A DNA stretch of 64,000 nt from Thiomicrorhabdus sp. ZW0627 (GTDB lineage: Bacteria; Pseudomonadota; Gammaproteobacteria; Thiomicrospirales; Thiomicrospiraceae), in assembly GCF_029767005.1 (NCBI RefSeq), contig NZ_JARUQR010000002.1:3667-67666 (forward strand). The letters run 5' to 3'. A program made the translations under genes and the position numbers. The notes beneath the pieces are model-generated. The model did not search any database. It saw nothing but the letters and a program-made list of their open reading frames with translations, and had not been told where the DNA came from. This document shows, piece after piece, positions 33,936-42,443 of this stretch. Numbering within the stretch: position 1 is the first letter of the stretch; each line of letters starts with the position of its first letter.

Positions 33936-34580
33936 ATGTCGCAGGAGTTGGATTTAAAAGTCATTGATCAGTTATTGGATTCTTTGGTTGAACAGGGCTG
34001 GTTTGAATGGCCGAATGCGGTGTCCGAAGAACTCTGTCAGGCGCTGTTGGAAGAAGTCGAAACCTATGACGAAGAGGGTGAATTGCAGCGTGCCGGAATC
34101 GGCCGGGGTGAGATTCATCAGCTTAATAAAGAGATTCGTCGCGACCAGATCAAGTGGCTTGATGGTCTGACCGTGTCCCAGAATATCTATCTGCAACAGA
34201 TGGCGCAATTGCAGTACCAGCTCAACCGCGCGTTATTTCTTGGGTTATTCGAGTATGAGTGCCATTTCGCGGTGTATAAGCAAGGTGACTTTTATAAAAA
34301 ACACCTCGACAGTTTTCGCGGGCGTGCCAATCGTATGGTCACCACTGTTCTTTACCTGAATCCGGATTGGCAGCCGGAGTGGGGCGGCGAATTGGTTCTT
34401 TATAATGAGGACTCTAGCGCACAAATGGCCGTCATTACTCCTGAAATGGGCAAGCTGGCCATTTTCATGAGTGAACAGGTTCCCCATGAGGTATTGGTGA
34501 CTCACCACCCAAGAGTCAGTATTGCCGGTTGGTTCCGCTGCAATACCAGTATCGGCGGGAATATCGATCCGGCTTTCTGA
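33936..34580 (+). CDS. 2-oxoglutarate/Fe(II)-dependent oxygenase, prolyl-4-hydroxylase-like
   Basis: I chose the ATG at 33936 (GAGG upstream) over the TTG at 33921; it gives 214 residues. The double-stranded beta-helix signature is present: YKKHLDSF (first His and Asp), LYLNPDWQPEWGGELVLY, VPHEVL (distal His) and RVSIAGWFR (Arg that binds 2-oxoglutarate). This is the 2OG-FeII_Oxy_3 subfamily with unknown substrate; it could hydroxylate a protein proline or a small molecule. Confidence 0.88.
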   Translation: MSQELDLKVIDQLLDSLVEQGWFEWPNAVSEELCQALLEEVETYDEEGELQRAGIGRGEIHQLNKEIRRDQIKWLDGLTVSQNIYLQQMAQLQYQLNRALFLGLFEYECHFAVYKQGDFYKKHLDSFRGRANRMVTTVLYLNPDWQPEWGGELVLYNEDSSAQMAVITPEMGKLAIFMSEQVPHEVLVTHHPRVSIAGWFRCNTSIGGNIDPAF

Positions 34581-34709
34581 TTTTAGCTGCGGGCCGGTCG
34601 TCGAATCGGTTGTGATTATTGTATGATGTTCGGTAACGTCTGGATTGTTTAGCCGGTGTTTCGGTTGGATTGTCGGACGGGTTGAAGTCAATTCTCCTTT
34701 CTATTTTGG

Positions 34710-35915
34710 GTGATCGCCGTGTTCATAGCTTCACGAAATATCTGGGCGCTTGGTTGGGTCAGCTTTTTTACCGACCTGGCGACGGCGATGATCAAACCCC
34801 TGATTCCAATCTATGTGGTGCTGGTGCTCAATCAGGGCATGGATAAGCTCGGCTACGTTCTCGCGGTCACGACATTGGTCTCTTACCTGTTCCGTTGGTT
34901 GGGCGGCTGGCTCAGTGACCGTTTGCAGGTGACTAAACCTCTCTTATTGGCCGGTTACGGCCTTTCCGCCATCATGAAACCTCTGTTTGCATTTACCGCG
35001 AGTTGGATAGGCGTGGCCGCAGTCAGCTCGGTCGAACGGCTGGGCAAGGCAATCCGCAGTGCACCGAAAGACGTTCTGATTTCCGCGTCCGCCAAACAGC
35101 ACAGTCAGGGGCGGGCATTCGGTATTCATAAGACGTTGGACATTGCCGGCGAAACCGTCGGCGGTGTGGCTGCGTTTCTGCTGTTGAGTTGGTTGGGACA
35201 ATCACCGGAACGGATTCGTCTGATTTTCGAAATGACGATCATTCCGGGGGTCATTGGGGTATTAATTCTGGTCTTTTTCGTTAAGGAACGCCTGGATACA
35301 ACGGCAGCGAAAGCAAGGAGCGAGACTGTAACCGAGAATACGGAAGAACCTCATGGCCGAAAGGCGTTTGACGGTACTTTATGGACTTGGTTCGGCGCTT
35401 ATTTTCTGGCGGTGTTTTTCATGATTAACGATGCCTTTATGGTGATGCGGGGAAGTGAAATCGGCATCGCAACCCAATGGCTGCCATTGTTGATGGTTGT
35501 CTCCGCGTTGACCCAAACACTGATCAGTTATCGAGTGGGTAAACGGCTGGATGACCAAGGCGCAAGGTTACTGTTCATCATCAGTTTGTGGGCAGGCCTG
35601 TTTGCGGTTGGTTTGATGTACCTGCAAGGTTCTGTGGCGATTGTTTTGGCATTTGTTTTCCAAGGTGTTTTCATGGTGTCGGGATTGAATGCGTTGCGGG
35701 CAAGAATCGGTCAAACCTCACAAGGCAAAGGCCGCGCCTATGGTGTTTTTTATCTGGGGACGGCGGTGGCGATGGCGGTTGGAAATCTGATTGTCGGTCA
35801 GTTGTGGGAGAAGGTTGGAACCTTCAGTGCGCTGACCTTTTCAGTCGTAGGCTTATTGGTGGTGTTGATCGTGGTCAGTGTCGGCAAAAAGACGCTTCCG
35901 GCTCATTCAGGGTAA
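34710..35915 (+). CDS. Major facilitator superfamily transporter
   Basis: This protein has about 401 residues and 12 predicted helices in two halves with a charged cytoplasmic loop (KERLDTTAAKARSETVTE) between helices 6 and 7. The loop 2-3 motif is RWLGGWLSDRLQVTKP near residue 62, a form of the MFS signature. SVERLGKAIRSAPKDVLIS near 107 is typical of a subgroup of uncharacterised exporters. The start is GTG at 34710 or 34719; neither has a clear ribosome site. The substrate cannot be told from sequence. Confidence 0.85.
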   Translation: MIAVFIASRNIWALGWVSFFTDLATAMIKPLIPIYVVLVLNQGMDKLGYVLAVTTLVSYLFRWLGGWLSDRLQVTKPLLLAGYGLSAIMKPLFAFTASWIGVAAVSSVERLGKAIRSAPKDVLISASAKQHSQGRAFGIHKTLDIAGETVGGVAAFLLLSWLGQSPERIRLIFEMTIIPGVIGVLILVFFVKERLDTTAAKARSETVTENTEEPHGRKAFDGTLWTWFGAYFLAVFFMINDAFMVMRGSEIGIATQWLPLLMVVSALTQTLISYRVGKRLDDQGARLLFIISLWAGLFAVGLMYLQGSVAIVLAFVFQGVFMVSGLNALRARIGQTSQGKGRAYGVFYLGTAVAMAVGNLIVGQLWEKVGTFSALTFSVVGLLVVLIVVSVGKKTLPAHSG

Positions 35916-36377
35916 CCGGGTTTGAAGGCTAGTAAGTTCGCCTGAATCTATTTTTATTTCCTTGTTTATCAGCGCCTTGGTCGCGTTCGTTCCTAAGTGT
36001 TTTGCATTATTTCGGTTGTATTCTTCGCTAGGTTTTGTACAATCAATTCTAGCTCTATTTGTAAGGTCAATAATTTTGAAAACGAAATTTAAGTGTTTCG
36101 TTGAATAACCTTTCCACTTGGTCACTGCTTAGGTGACGGTTTTAAACACCAGTTAATCTGGTGCCAGATATACAAGACAATATAAAGATTAACCAGAAGT
36201 AAGAAACATACAGGCCGGTTCAGGTTTGAAGCTTTTTTTTAAATCTTCAATTCACGGCTGTTATTACCGCTAAAAGTGCTGGCGATCTACCGAATCCAAT
36301 TATTCGGGAAACCGACTTAAGCGCCAGGGACAATCGATTAATCGCGTATCATCAAATAGGCAGAACCTGAATAATTT
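35916..36377. other. 462-base intergenic region upstream of sucrose cluster
   Basis: The region is AT-rich relative to its neighbours. It holds two small hairpins: gtcac/gtgac (36121-36125 with 36133-36137), followed by a short T run, and caccag/ctggtg (36147-36152 with 36158-36163). A ttgaag/cttcaa repeat lies near 36225-36250. A 72-codon minus-strand open frame (35907-36125) has no recognisable domain or ribosome site. A regulatory region for the sucrose genes or a decayed gene are both possible. Confidence 0.5.
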
Positions 36378-38561
36378 ATGGGTCAACACACACCGAAACT
36401 CTATATTGCTTTGATTAGTGTCCACGGTTTGATTCGTGGAAAAAATCTTGAACTCGGCCGTGACGCGGATACCGGAGGGCAAACGCTTTATGTGCTGGAG
36501 TTGGCTCAGGCTTTGGCCCGTCATCCGGATGTGATTCAAGTCGACTTGATTACCCGTCAGGTCGTAGACGATGCCCTGGACGAGGAATATGCCAGGCCGA
36601 TTGAGGTACTGTCCGATAATCTGAGAATCGTGCGCATCCATGCCGGGCCTGATGAGTACATCGCCAAAGAGCAATTGTGGGATCATCTGGACGGCTTCGC
36701 GGACAATCTCACCAGTTTTTTCCGGGAGTCTGAAATCTGGCCGGACATCATCCACAGCCATTATGCCGATGCGGGTTATGTGGGGGAACACTTGGCCAAC
36801 CAGCTCGGAATTCCTCTGATCCATACCGGACATTCGTTGGGGCGGGTCAAACGCAGTCGCTTATTGGCGAGCGGGCTGACTGCGGAAGAGATAGAAAAAC
36901 GCTACAACATGGCGAGGCGGATCGAAGCGGAGGAGATGACGCTGGCAACGGCGGAAAGGGTGATCACCAGTACGCATCAGGAGATCGAAGAACAGTACGA
37001 ACTCTATGACCATTATCAACCGGATCAGATGCGTGTACTTCCCCCCGGTACCGATCTGAAACAATTCATGCCGCCAACGGGCGAAGAACTCAAAACACCA
37101 CTCTATTTCGAAATTGTCCGCCACCTTAAACAACCCGAAAAACCCATTATTCTCGCGCTTTCTCGTCCCGATAAACGTAAAAATATTGTTACCTTAATTG
37201 AAGCTTACGGCTTGTCCCAGGAACTCCAAGGGCTTGCCAATCTGGTCATCATCGCCGGTAACCGGGACGACATAGACGATCTTGAAGATGGTGCGCAGGA
37301 GGTGTTTCACGAATTGCTGGTGTCGATTGATCGTCATGACCTCTATGGCAAGGTGGCGATGCCGAAACATCATCAACGTGACCAGGTCCCCATGATTTAC
37401 CGGATTGCTGCGGCATCCAACGGCGTGTTCGTCAATCCGGCATTGACCGAACCGTTCGGTCTGACATTGATTGAAGCGGCGGCTTCCGGTTTGCCGATTA
37501 TCGCCACCGAAGACGGTGGACCGAGAGATATTATCGGGAACTGTCGTAACGGCCTTTTAATCGATCCTCTGGAGGCAGATTCGATTACGCAGGCGTTGTT
37601 AAAGGTATTGAAGGACCGAGAGTTGGCGCAGAATTTTATTGCCAACGGTTTGGATGGCGTTCGTGAGCACTATTCCTGGGATGCGCATGCTCAACGTTAT
37701 TTGCAGTTGATTCGTCCGATTGCAGAACGTTCGGAACATCTGGTTCGTCAGCCGATTCATCGCCGGGAACGCCTCTATCGGGATCGGGCGATCGTCAGCT
37801 GCCTTGATCAGAATCTAATCGGCGACGAGGAAGCGTTGCAGAAACTGATTGGCGCCATCCGACGTAACCGGAGCAGTACCTTATTCATAATCGCAACCGG
37901 CCGTCGTTTGGATTCGGCGTTGAAATTGCTCAAAAGTTACAACATGCCGGAGCCGGATATCTTGATCACCAGCGGCGGAACCGAAATCTATTATGCACCT
38001 AAATTGACTTTCGATACGGCGTGGGACGGTCACATCGATTACCAATGGTCGCCGCATAAATTAAGGCTGATTCTGGATGAAGTTCCCGGATTGATTCGAC
38101 AGCCTAAAGGGGAACAAAGCCGTTTCAAATTGAGTTATTACATCGATCCACAGGTTGTGGATGTGGAGGATGTTAAGCGTTTGTTGCATCAAGAGGAGCA
38201 ATCCGTGCATGTACAGATGTCTTTCGGCGAGTTTTTGGACATTCTGCCGCTACGCGCTTCCAAAGGGATGGCGTTACGTTATGTGGCGGATCGTTGGCAG
38301 ATTCCGCTTGAAAGGATTTTTGTCGCAGGTGGGTCCGGAGCCGATGAAGATATGATGCGAGGGAACGCCTTGGCTGCCGTGGTGTCAAACCGGCACGACG
38401 AAGAACTGTCCCAACTGGTGGACATCGAACGGGTCTATTTTGCGAAACAGCCCTTTGAAGCGGGGATTCTTGAAGCACTCGAATATTATGATTTCTTTGA
38501 TACCTGCCAGGATCCAAGAGAGAGTGGTCAGCATTCCCAGAACGGGGCGAGGGTTAGTTGA
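36378..38561 (+). CDS. sps: Sucrose-phosphate synthase with C-terminal HAD-like domain
   Basis: This enzyme joins UDP-glucose and fructose-6-phosphate to sucrose-6-phosphate. Residues 1-460 are a GT4 domain: SVHGLIRGKNLELGRDADTG (UDP-sugar loop), HSHYADAGYVGEHLA, GHSLGRVKR, SRPDKRKN near 260, and FVNPALTEPFGLTLIEAAA with the E-x7-E motif near 355. Residues ~470-727 are a SPP-like HAD domain, but the expected DxDxT nucleophile motif reads CLDQN (after RAIVS), so this part is probably not catalytic. 727 residues matches plant/methanotroph-type SPS. It begins the four-gene sucrose cluster. Confidence 0.93.
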   Translation: MGQHTPKLYIALISVHGLIRGKNLELGRDADTGGQTLYVLELAQALARHPDVIQVDLITRQVVDDALDEEYARPIEVLSDNLRIVRIHAGPDEYIAKEQLWDHLDGFADNLTSFFRESEIWPDIIHSHYADAGYVGEHLANQLGIPLIHTGHSLGRVKRSRLLASGLTAEEIEKRYNMARRIEAEEMTLATAERVITSTHQEIEEQYELYDHYQPDQMRVLPPGTDLKQFMPPTGEELKTPLYFEIVRHLKQPEKPIILALSRPDKRKNIVTLIEAYGLSQELQGLANLVIIAGNRDDIDDLEDGAQEVFHELLVSIDRHDLYGKVAMPKHHQRDQVPMIYRIAAASNGVFVNPALTEPFGLTLIEAAASGLPIIATEDGGPRDIIGNCRNGLLIDPLEADSITQALLKVLKDRELAQNFIANGLDGVREHYSWDAHAQRYLQLIRPIAERSEHLVRQPIHRRERLYRDRAIVSCLDQNLIGDEEALQKLIGAIRRNRSSTLFIIATGRRLDSALKLLKSYNMPEPDILITSGGTEIYYAPKLTFDTAWDGHIDYQWSPHKLRLILDEVPGLIRQPKGEQSRFKLSYYIDPQVVDVEDVKRLLHQEEQSVHVQMSFGEFLDILPLRASKGMALRYVADRWQIPLERIFVAGGSGADEDMMRGNALAAVVSNRHDEELSQLVDIERVYFAKQPFEAGILEALEYYDFFDTCQDPRESGQHSQNGARVS

Positions 38562-39424
38562 TGGACGGGATTCGTTTATTACTTTGTACCGACATGGATC
38601 GTACGGTGATTCCCAACGGTGAGCAACCGGAGCAGACGTCCGCAAGAGAGCGGTTCACTCGTTTTTGTGCACAGCCGGAGGTCAAGCTGGTTTACGTGAC
38701 CGGGCGTCATTTACATTTGGTTCAGGACGCCATTGCCGAGTACGGTTTGCCCGAACCGGATTATGCGATTACTGATGTCGGCACCAAGATCTATCAGGTT
38801 ATTGAAGGCGAGTGGTTTGAATTGAGTGGTTGGGAAGCGGAAATCGATCCGGATTGGCGGGGCAAGAGCCGCCAACAGATAGAAGATTTGATTGGTCCGA
38901 TGGATGGTTTAAGGCTTCAAGAGGCCAGCAAGCAGAATCGGCATAAGTTGAGTTATTACTTGCCGGTTGAATCGGATTATCAAAAGGTGATGAGTCGGAT
39001 TGCTGACTGCCTGCAACAGCAGGGCGTTGCAGCAAGTTTGATTTGGAGTGTGGACGAAACCACGCAGACAGGTTTGTTGGATGTGTTACCCCGAAATGCG
39101 ACCAAATTACATGCGATTGAGTTCTTGCAGCAGCAACTCGGTTACCGTCGTGATGAAGTGGTGTTTGCCGGTGACAGCGGTAATGACTTGCCTGTTCTGA
39201 CCAGTCCGGTGCAGTCGGTATTGGTGGCGAACGCGACCGATGAAGTAAAGGATGCCGCACGACAAATCGCCTCTGAAAATGGCTATGAATCGGCACTGTT
39301 TATGGCGGAAAACACCCGTATTGATGGTGATGGAAACTATTCGGCCGGCGTTTTGCAGGGTGTCTGGCATTACGTACCGGCTTTCGAAACGCTTTTTGAG
39401 AAACGGGGAATGACCCATGAGTGA
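38561..39424 (+). CDS. spp: Sucrose-6-phosphate phosphatase (HAD-IIB)
   Basis: This Mg-dependent phosphatase releases sucrose. The start is ATG at 38561, overlapping the sps stop (TGATG). HAD motif I is intact (CTDMDRTVI), motif II is YVTGRH near residue 40, and motif III/IV is VFAGDSGNDLPVL near 200. 287 residues is slightly longer than cyanobacterial SPP. It overlaps the fructokinase gene by 8 bases. Confidence 0.92.
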   Translation: MDGIRLLLCTDMDRTVIPNGEQPEQTSARERFTRFCAQPEVKLVYVTGRHLHLVQDAIAEYGLPEPDYAITDVGTKIYQVIEGEWFELSGWEAEIDPDWRGKSRQQIEDLIGPMDGLRLQEASKQNRHKLSYYLPVESDYQKVMSRIADCLQQQGVAASLIWSVDETTQTGLLDVLPRNATKLHAIEFLQQQLGYRRDEVVFAGDSGNDLPVLTSPVQSVLVANATDEVKDAARQIASENGYESALFMAENTRIDGDGNYSAGVLQGVWHYVPAFETLFEKRGMTHE

Positions 39425-40325
39425 AAAACCAGAAATCCTAGTTTTCGGAGAGGTGTTGTTCGACTGTTTTCAGAACGGTGAACGTGTTTTGGGCGGCGCG
39501 CCTTTTAACGTGGCATGGCACTTGCAGGCTCTGGGGGATAATCCTAAATTGATATCTCGAATCGGCGACGATGAACTCGGCCGGATGATTCTCATGGCCA
39601 TGCGTCGCTGGGAGATGGATGTGACCCACGTTCAGGTTGATCCCAAACACCCGACCGGTAAGGTCGAGGTGACGATGATCCATAACGAACCCAATTACCG
39701 CATCACGCCTAATTGCGCTTATGACTTCATCTCGGCGGAACGCATGTTCAGTTTGCCTCGGCGCGGCATTTTATATCATGGTACCTTGGGATTGAGAAAC
39801 GAGGTTTCGCGCAAGGCGTTTTCGCATCTGTTGCAATGCTGTCCCGAGTTGTCCGTCTTTCTGGACGTAAACTTACGTTCTCCCTGGTGGAAAAAAGAGG
39901 AAGTGTATCACTGGTTAGAAAAGGCACGCTGGGTTAAGTTGAACGAGCATGAGATTCAACAATTGGAATTGGGGCATGACGACACAGAAGAAGCCATGGA
40001 AAAACTGAAGATGCAGTTCGGTTTAGAGCAGGTGATCTTGACGCTCGGGGAAAAAGGCGCGATGGTGTTGGGGCATGATGGAGAATTTCACTATGTAGTG
40101 CCGACCAAAGCGGACCATTTCGTGGATGCCGTCGGTGCCGGCGACGCGTTTACAGCGGTGTATATTCATGGCTTGTTGTCGGGGTGGGGGATTTCAGAAA
40201 GCTTGCAGTCCGCACAGAAGTTCGCCAGCCAGGTGATCGGTTTGCGGGGTGCCACGACAAATGATTCCGATTTTTACCGGGAATTCATCAAGAATGAGTT
40301 GCACGGTTTTCGAATTGTTGAATAA
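39417..40325 (+). CDS. fruK: PfkB-family fructokinase
   Basis: This sugar kinase of 302 residues has GGAPFNVAWHLQALG near residue 27 (substrate-binding motif), VKLNEHEI near 178, LGEKGAMVL near 215 and the catalytic DAVGAGDAFTAVYIHG near 242. Within this cluster it would phosphorylate fructose set free from sucrose by amylosucrase, returning it to fructose-6-phosphate. The name fruK follows its use for the equivalent gene of methanotroph sucrose clusters. It is the third gene of the unit, 39 bases before ams. Confidence 0.92.
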   Translation: MSEKPEILVFGEVLFDCFQNGERVLGGAPFNVAWHLQALGDNPKLISRIGDDELGRMILMAMRRWEMDVTHVQVDPKHPTGKVEVTMIHNEPNYRITPNCAYDFISAERMFSLPRRGILYHGTLGLRNEVSRKAFSHLLQCCPELSVFLDVNLRSPWWKKEEVYHWLEKARWVKLNEHEIQQLELGHDDTEEAMEKLKMQFGLEQVILTLGEKGAMVLGHDGEFHYVVPTKADHFVDAVGAGDAFTAVYIHGLLSGWGISESLQSAQKFASQVIGLRGATTNDSDFYREFIKNELHGFRIVE

Positions 40326-40364
40326 ATAATTGGTTTTAGGGTTTTTTAAGGGGCACTAACGGGT

Positions 40365-42320
40365 ATGTACGAACAGATTTCACATTCACTTCTCAACGAC
40401 ATTCTCAATCAGATCAAACCGGAGATTTCCGAGCAGGATTTGAGGCATTTCTATACCCGTTTAGGTGCCAACTTCTATGCCATCCATTCTCTGTTCGAAA
40501 AGCTTTACGGCAAGCGCGACGATTTTGACCAACAGGCTCTGCGTCTCGTGGAGACGATGGCCCGAAAATACATCAAACGTCCTGATCATCTCAGACAGAT
40601 CGATTTGGATAGAGAGAAGGATTACAACTGGTTTCTTAGTCAGAAATGGGTCGGTATGGCTTTGTACAGCAACGGATTTGCCGGTAATTTGAAAGGGATG
40701 TGCGACCACCTGAATTATTTCAACGAACTTGGCGTCAACATGGTCCATATCATGCCGATCATGCGTTGTCCGGAAGGGCATTCTGACGGCGGTTATGCGG
40801 TCAGTGATTTCCGTGAGATCGACGAACGGGTAGGGACGTTGGATGAGTTGCAGCAGCTTGCCGATGAGATGCGGGGTCGTGAGATATTGTTGGCTTTGGA
40901 TGTGGTGCTTAATCATACCTCTGACGAACACGAATGGGCACAGCGTGCCCGCGAGGGCGATTCCAAATATCAGGATTACTACTACACCTTTGAAAACCGG
41001 CATGTGCCCGATATGTTCGAACAGAGTATGCCGGAAATCTTCCCTCAGACCGCACCGGGTAATTTTACCTGGGACGAAGAGATGGGCCGTTGGGTCATGA
41101 CGGTTTTCAATAATTACCAGTGGGACCTTAATTACAGCAATCCGTCCGTATTTATCGAGATGTTGGACGTCATTCTCTTCTGGGCCAATAAAGGCGTCGA
41201 TATCCTGCGTCTGGATGCGGTGGCTTTCCTGTGGAAGAAAATTGGCAGTACCTGTCAGAACGAACGCGAAGCCCATTTGATCCTGCAGTTGTTGAAAGAC
41301 TGTTGCCAGGTGACCGCTCCGGGTGTTTTATTCATCGCCGAAGCGATTGTCGCACCAGTAGAAGTCACCAAATATTTCGGTGAGGACGCGGTTATCGCCA
41401 AAGAGTGTGAAATCGCGTACAACGCCACCTATATGGCACTATTGTGGGACGCGGTTGCTACCAAGAATGCCAAGCTGCTTAATCAAGGGATTAAGAGCCT
41501 ACCTGTGAAGCTGGAGCGAGCGACCTGGTTGAACTATGTGCGTTGCCACGACGACATCGGTTTGGGCTTTGACGATCAGGATATCGTACAGGCCGGCTAC
41601 GAACCTTTCGGACACCGCAAATTCCTGATCGATTATTTCACCGGACGGTTTGACGATTCCCATGCACGCGGCGTGCCTTTCGGTGAGAACGAGAAAACTG
41701 GTGATGCACGTATTTCAGGTTCTCTGGCCTCTTTGGTCGGGTTGCAATATGCGCAGGAAATAGGTGATCCTCAGGCGATTGAAGATTCCGTCAAACTGAT
41801 TCTGCTTTTGCACAGCCTGATCCTTTCTTTCGGTGGGATTCCGTTGCTTTATTATGGTGATGAGATCGGCACCGTCAATGACGATTCTTATTTGAACGAT
41901 CCCCATAAAATGGACGACTCGCGTTGGGTGCACCGTCCGTTCATTGACTGGGAAAAGGCCGAGCGCCGCAACGTGCCGGGCACGGTTGAGTATTCGATCT
42001 TCAGTGCTTTGAAGAGAATGATTTCGGTTCACAAGGAAATTGACGTTTTCGCAGATTTCAACAATCGTGAATTGATCGATGTCGAAAACCCGCACCTGTT
42101 CGTATTCGGTCGTTACAACCTGCATCGTCAGGGTGAAGGTGTGCTGGTCGTTGCTAATTTCGACAGCAAACCGCAGTCTATGAAGCTGGATGATGTCGGT
42201 AGTTGGGGGCATCCTCAGCACGGTCATTTAATCGATCTTTATACCGGCCAAAGTCCGGAGATATTCAAAGACACATTAGTCATTCCCGGTTTCAGTTTTT
42301 ACTGGTTATGTGAGATGTGA
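40365..42320 (+). CDS. ams: Amylosucrase (GH13)
   Basis: This enzyme splits sucrose, adding glucose to an alpha-1,4-glucan and releasing fructose. The 651-residue protein has an N-terminal helical domain (~1-95) followed by the GH13 barrel: DVVLNHTSDEHEWA near residue 181, the nucleophile Asp in ILRLDAVAF near 283, the acid/base Glu in LFIAEAIVAP near 322, and RCHDDIGLGF near 394. These features and the length match amylosucrase; sucrose hydrolase is an alternative. With sps-spp-fruK it forms a cycle that can store or recycle sucrose carbon as glycogen. Confidence 0.92.
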   Translation: MYEQISHSLLNDILNQIKPEISEQDLRHFYTRLGANFYAIHSLFEKLYGKRDDFDQQALRLVETMARKYIKRPDHLRQIDLDREKDYNWFLSQKWVGMALYSNGFAGNLKGMCDHLNYFNELGVNMVHIMPIMRCPEGHSDGGYAVSDFREIDERVGTLDELQQLADEMRGREILLALDVVLNHTSDEHEWAQRAREGDSKYQDYYYTFENRHVPDMFEQSMPEIFPQTAPGNFTWDEEMGRWVMTVFNNYQWDLNYSNPSVFIEMLDVILFWANKGVDILRLDAVAFLWKKIGSTCQNEREAHLILQLLKDCCQVTAPGVLFIAEAIVAPVEVTKYFGEDAVIAKECEIAYNATYMALLWDAVATKNAKLLNQGIKSLPVKLERATWLNYVRCHDDIGLGFDDQDIVQAGYEPFGHRKFLIDYFTGRFDDSHARGVPFGENEKTGDARISGSLASLVGLQYAQEIGDPQAIEDSVKLILLLHSLILSFGGIPLLYYGDEIGTVNDDSYLNDPHKMDDSRWVHRPFIDWEKAERRNVPGTVEYSIFSALKRMISVHKEIDVFADFNNRELIDVENPHLFVFGRYNLHRQGEGVLVVANFDSKPQSMKLDDVGSWGHPQHGHLIDLYTGQSPEIFKDTLVIPGFSFYWLCEM

Positions 42321-42401
42321 GTCCGGTAAGGCGTCTAGATGGACGCCGTTTCTCTCTTGCTGTATCCTTTGCCCCAATTTAAATAAGCAATTAAAACCGA
42401 A

Positions 42402-42409
42402 CAGGCCTG
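42402..42409. repeat. CAGGCCTG palindrome between ams and ggt
   Basis: The context is ccgaacaggcctgtccg. It lies about 80 bases after the ams stop and 35 before the ggt start. No long stem is present. Confidence 0.8.
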
Positions 42410-42443
42410 TCCGTTTGGTGATTCAGATGTGTGTGGTAAACGT

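Noticed and set aside
35907-36125. 72-codon minus-strand open frame
   Set aside because: There is no ribosome site, no recognisable domain, and it overlaps the 3' end of the MFS gene. It is kept only as a curiosity.
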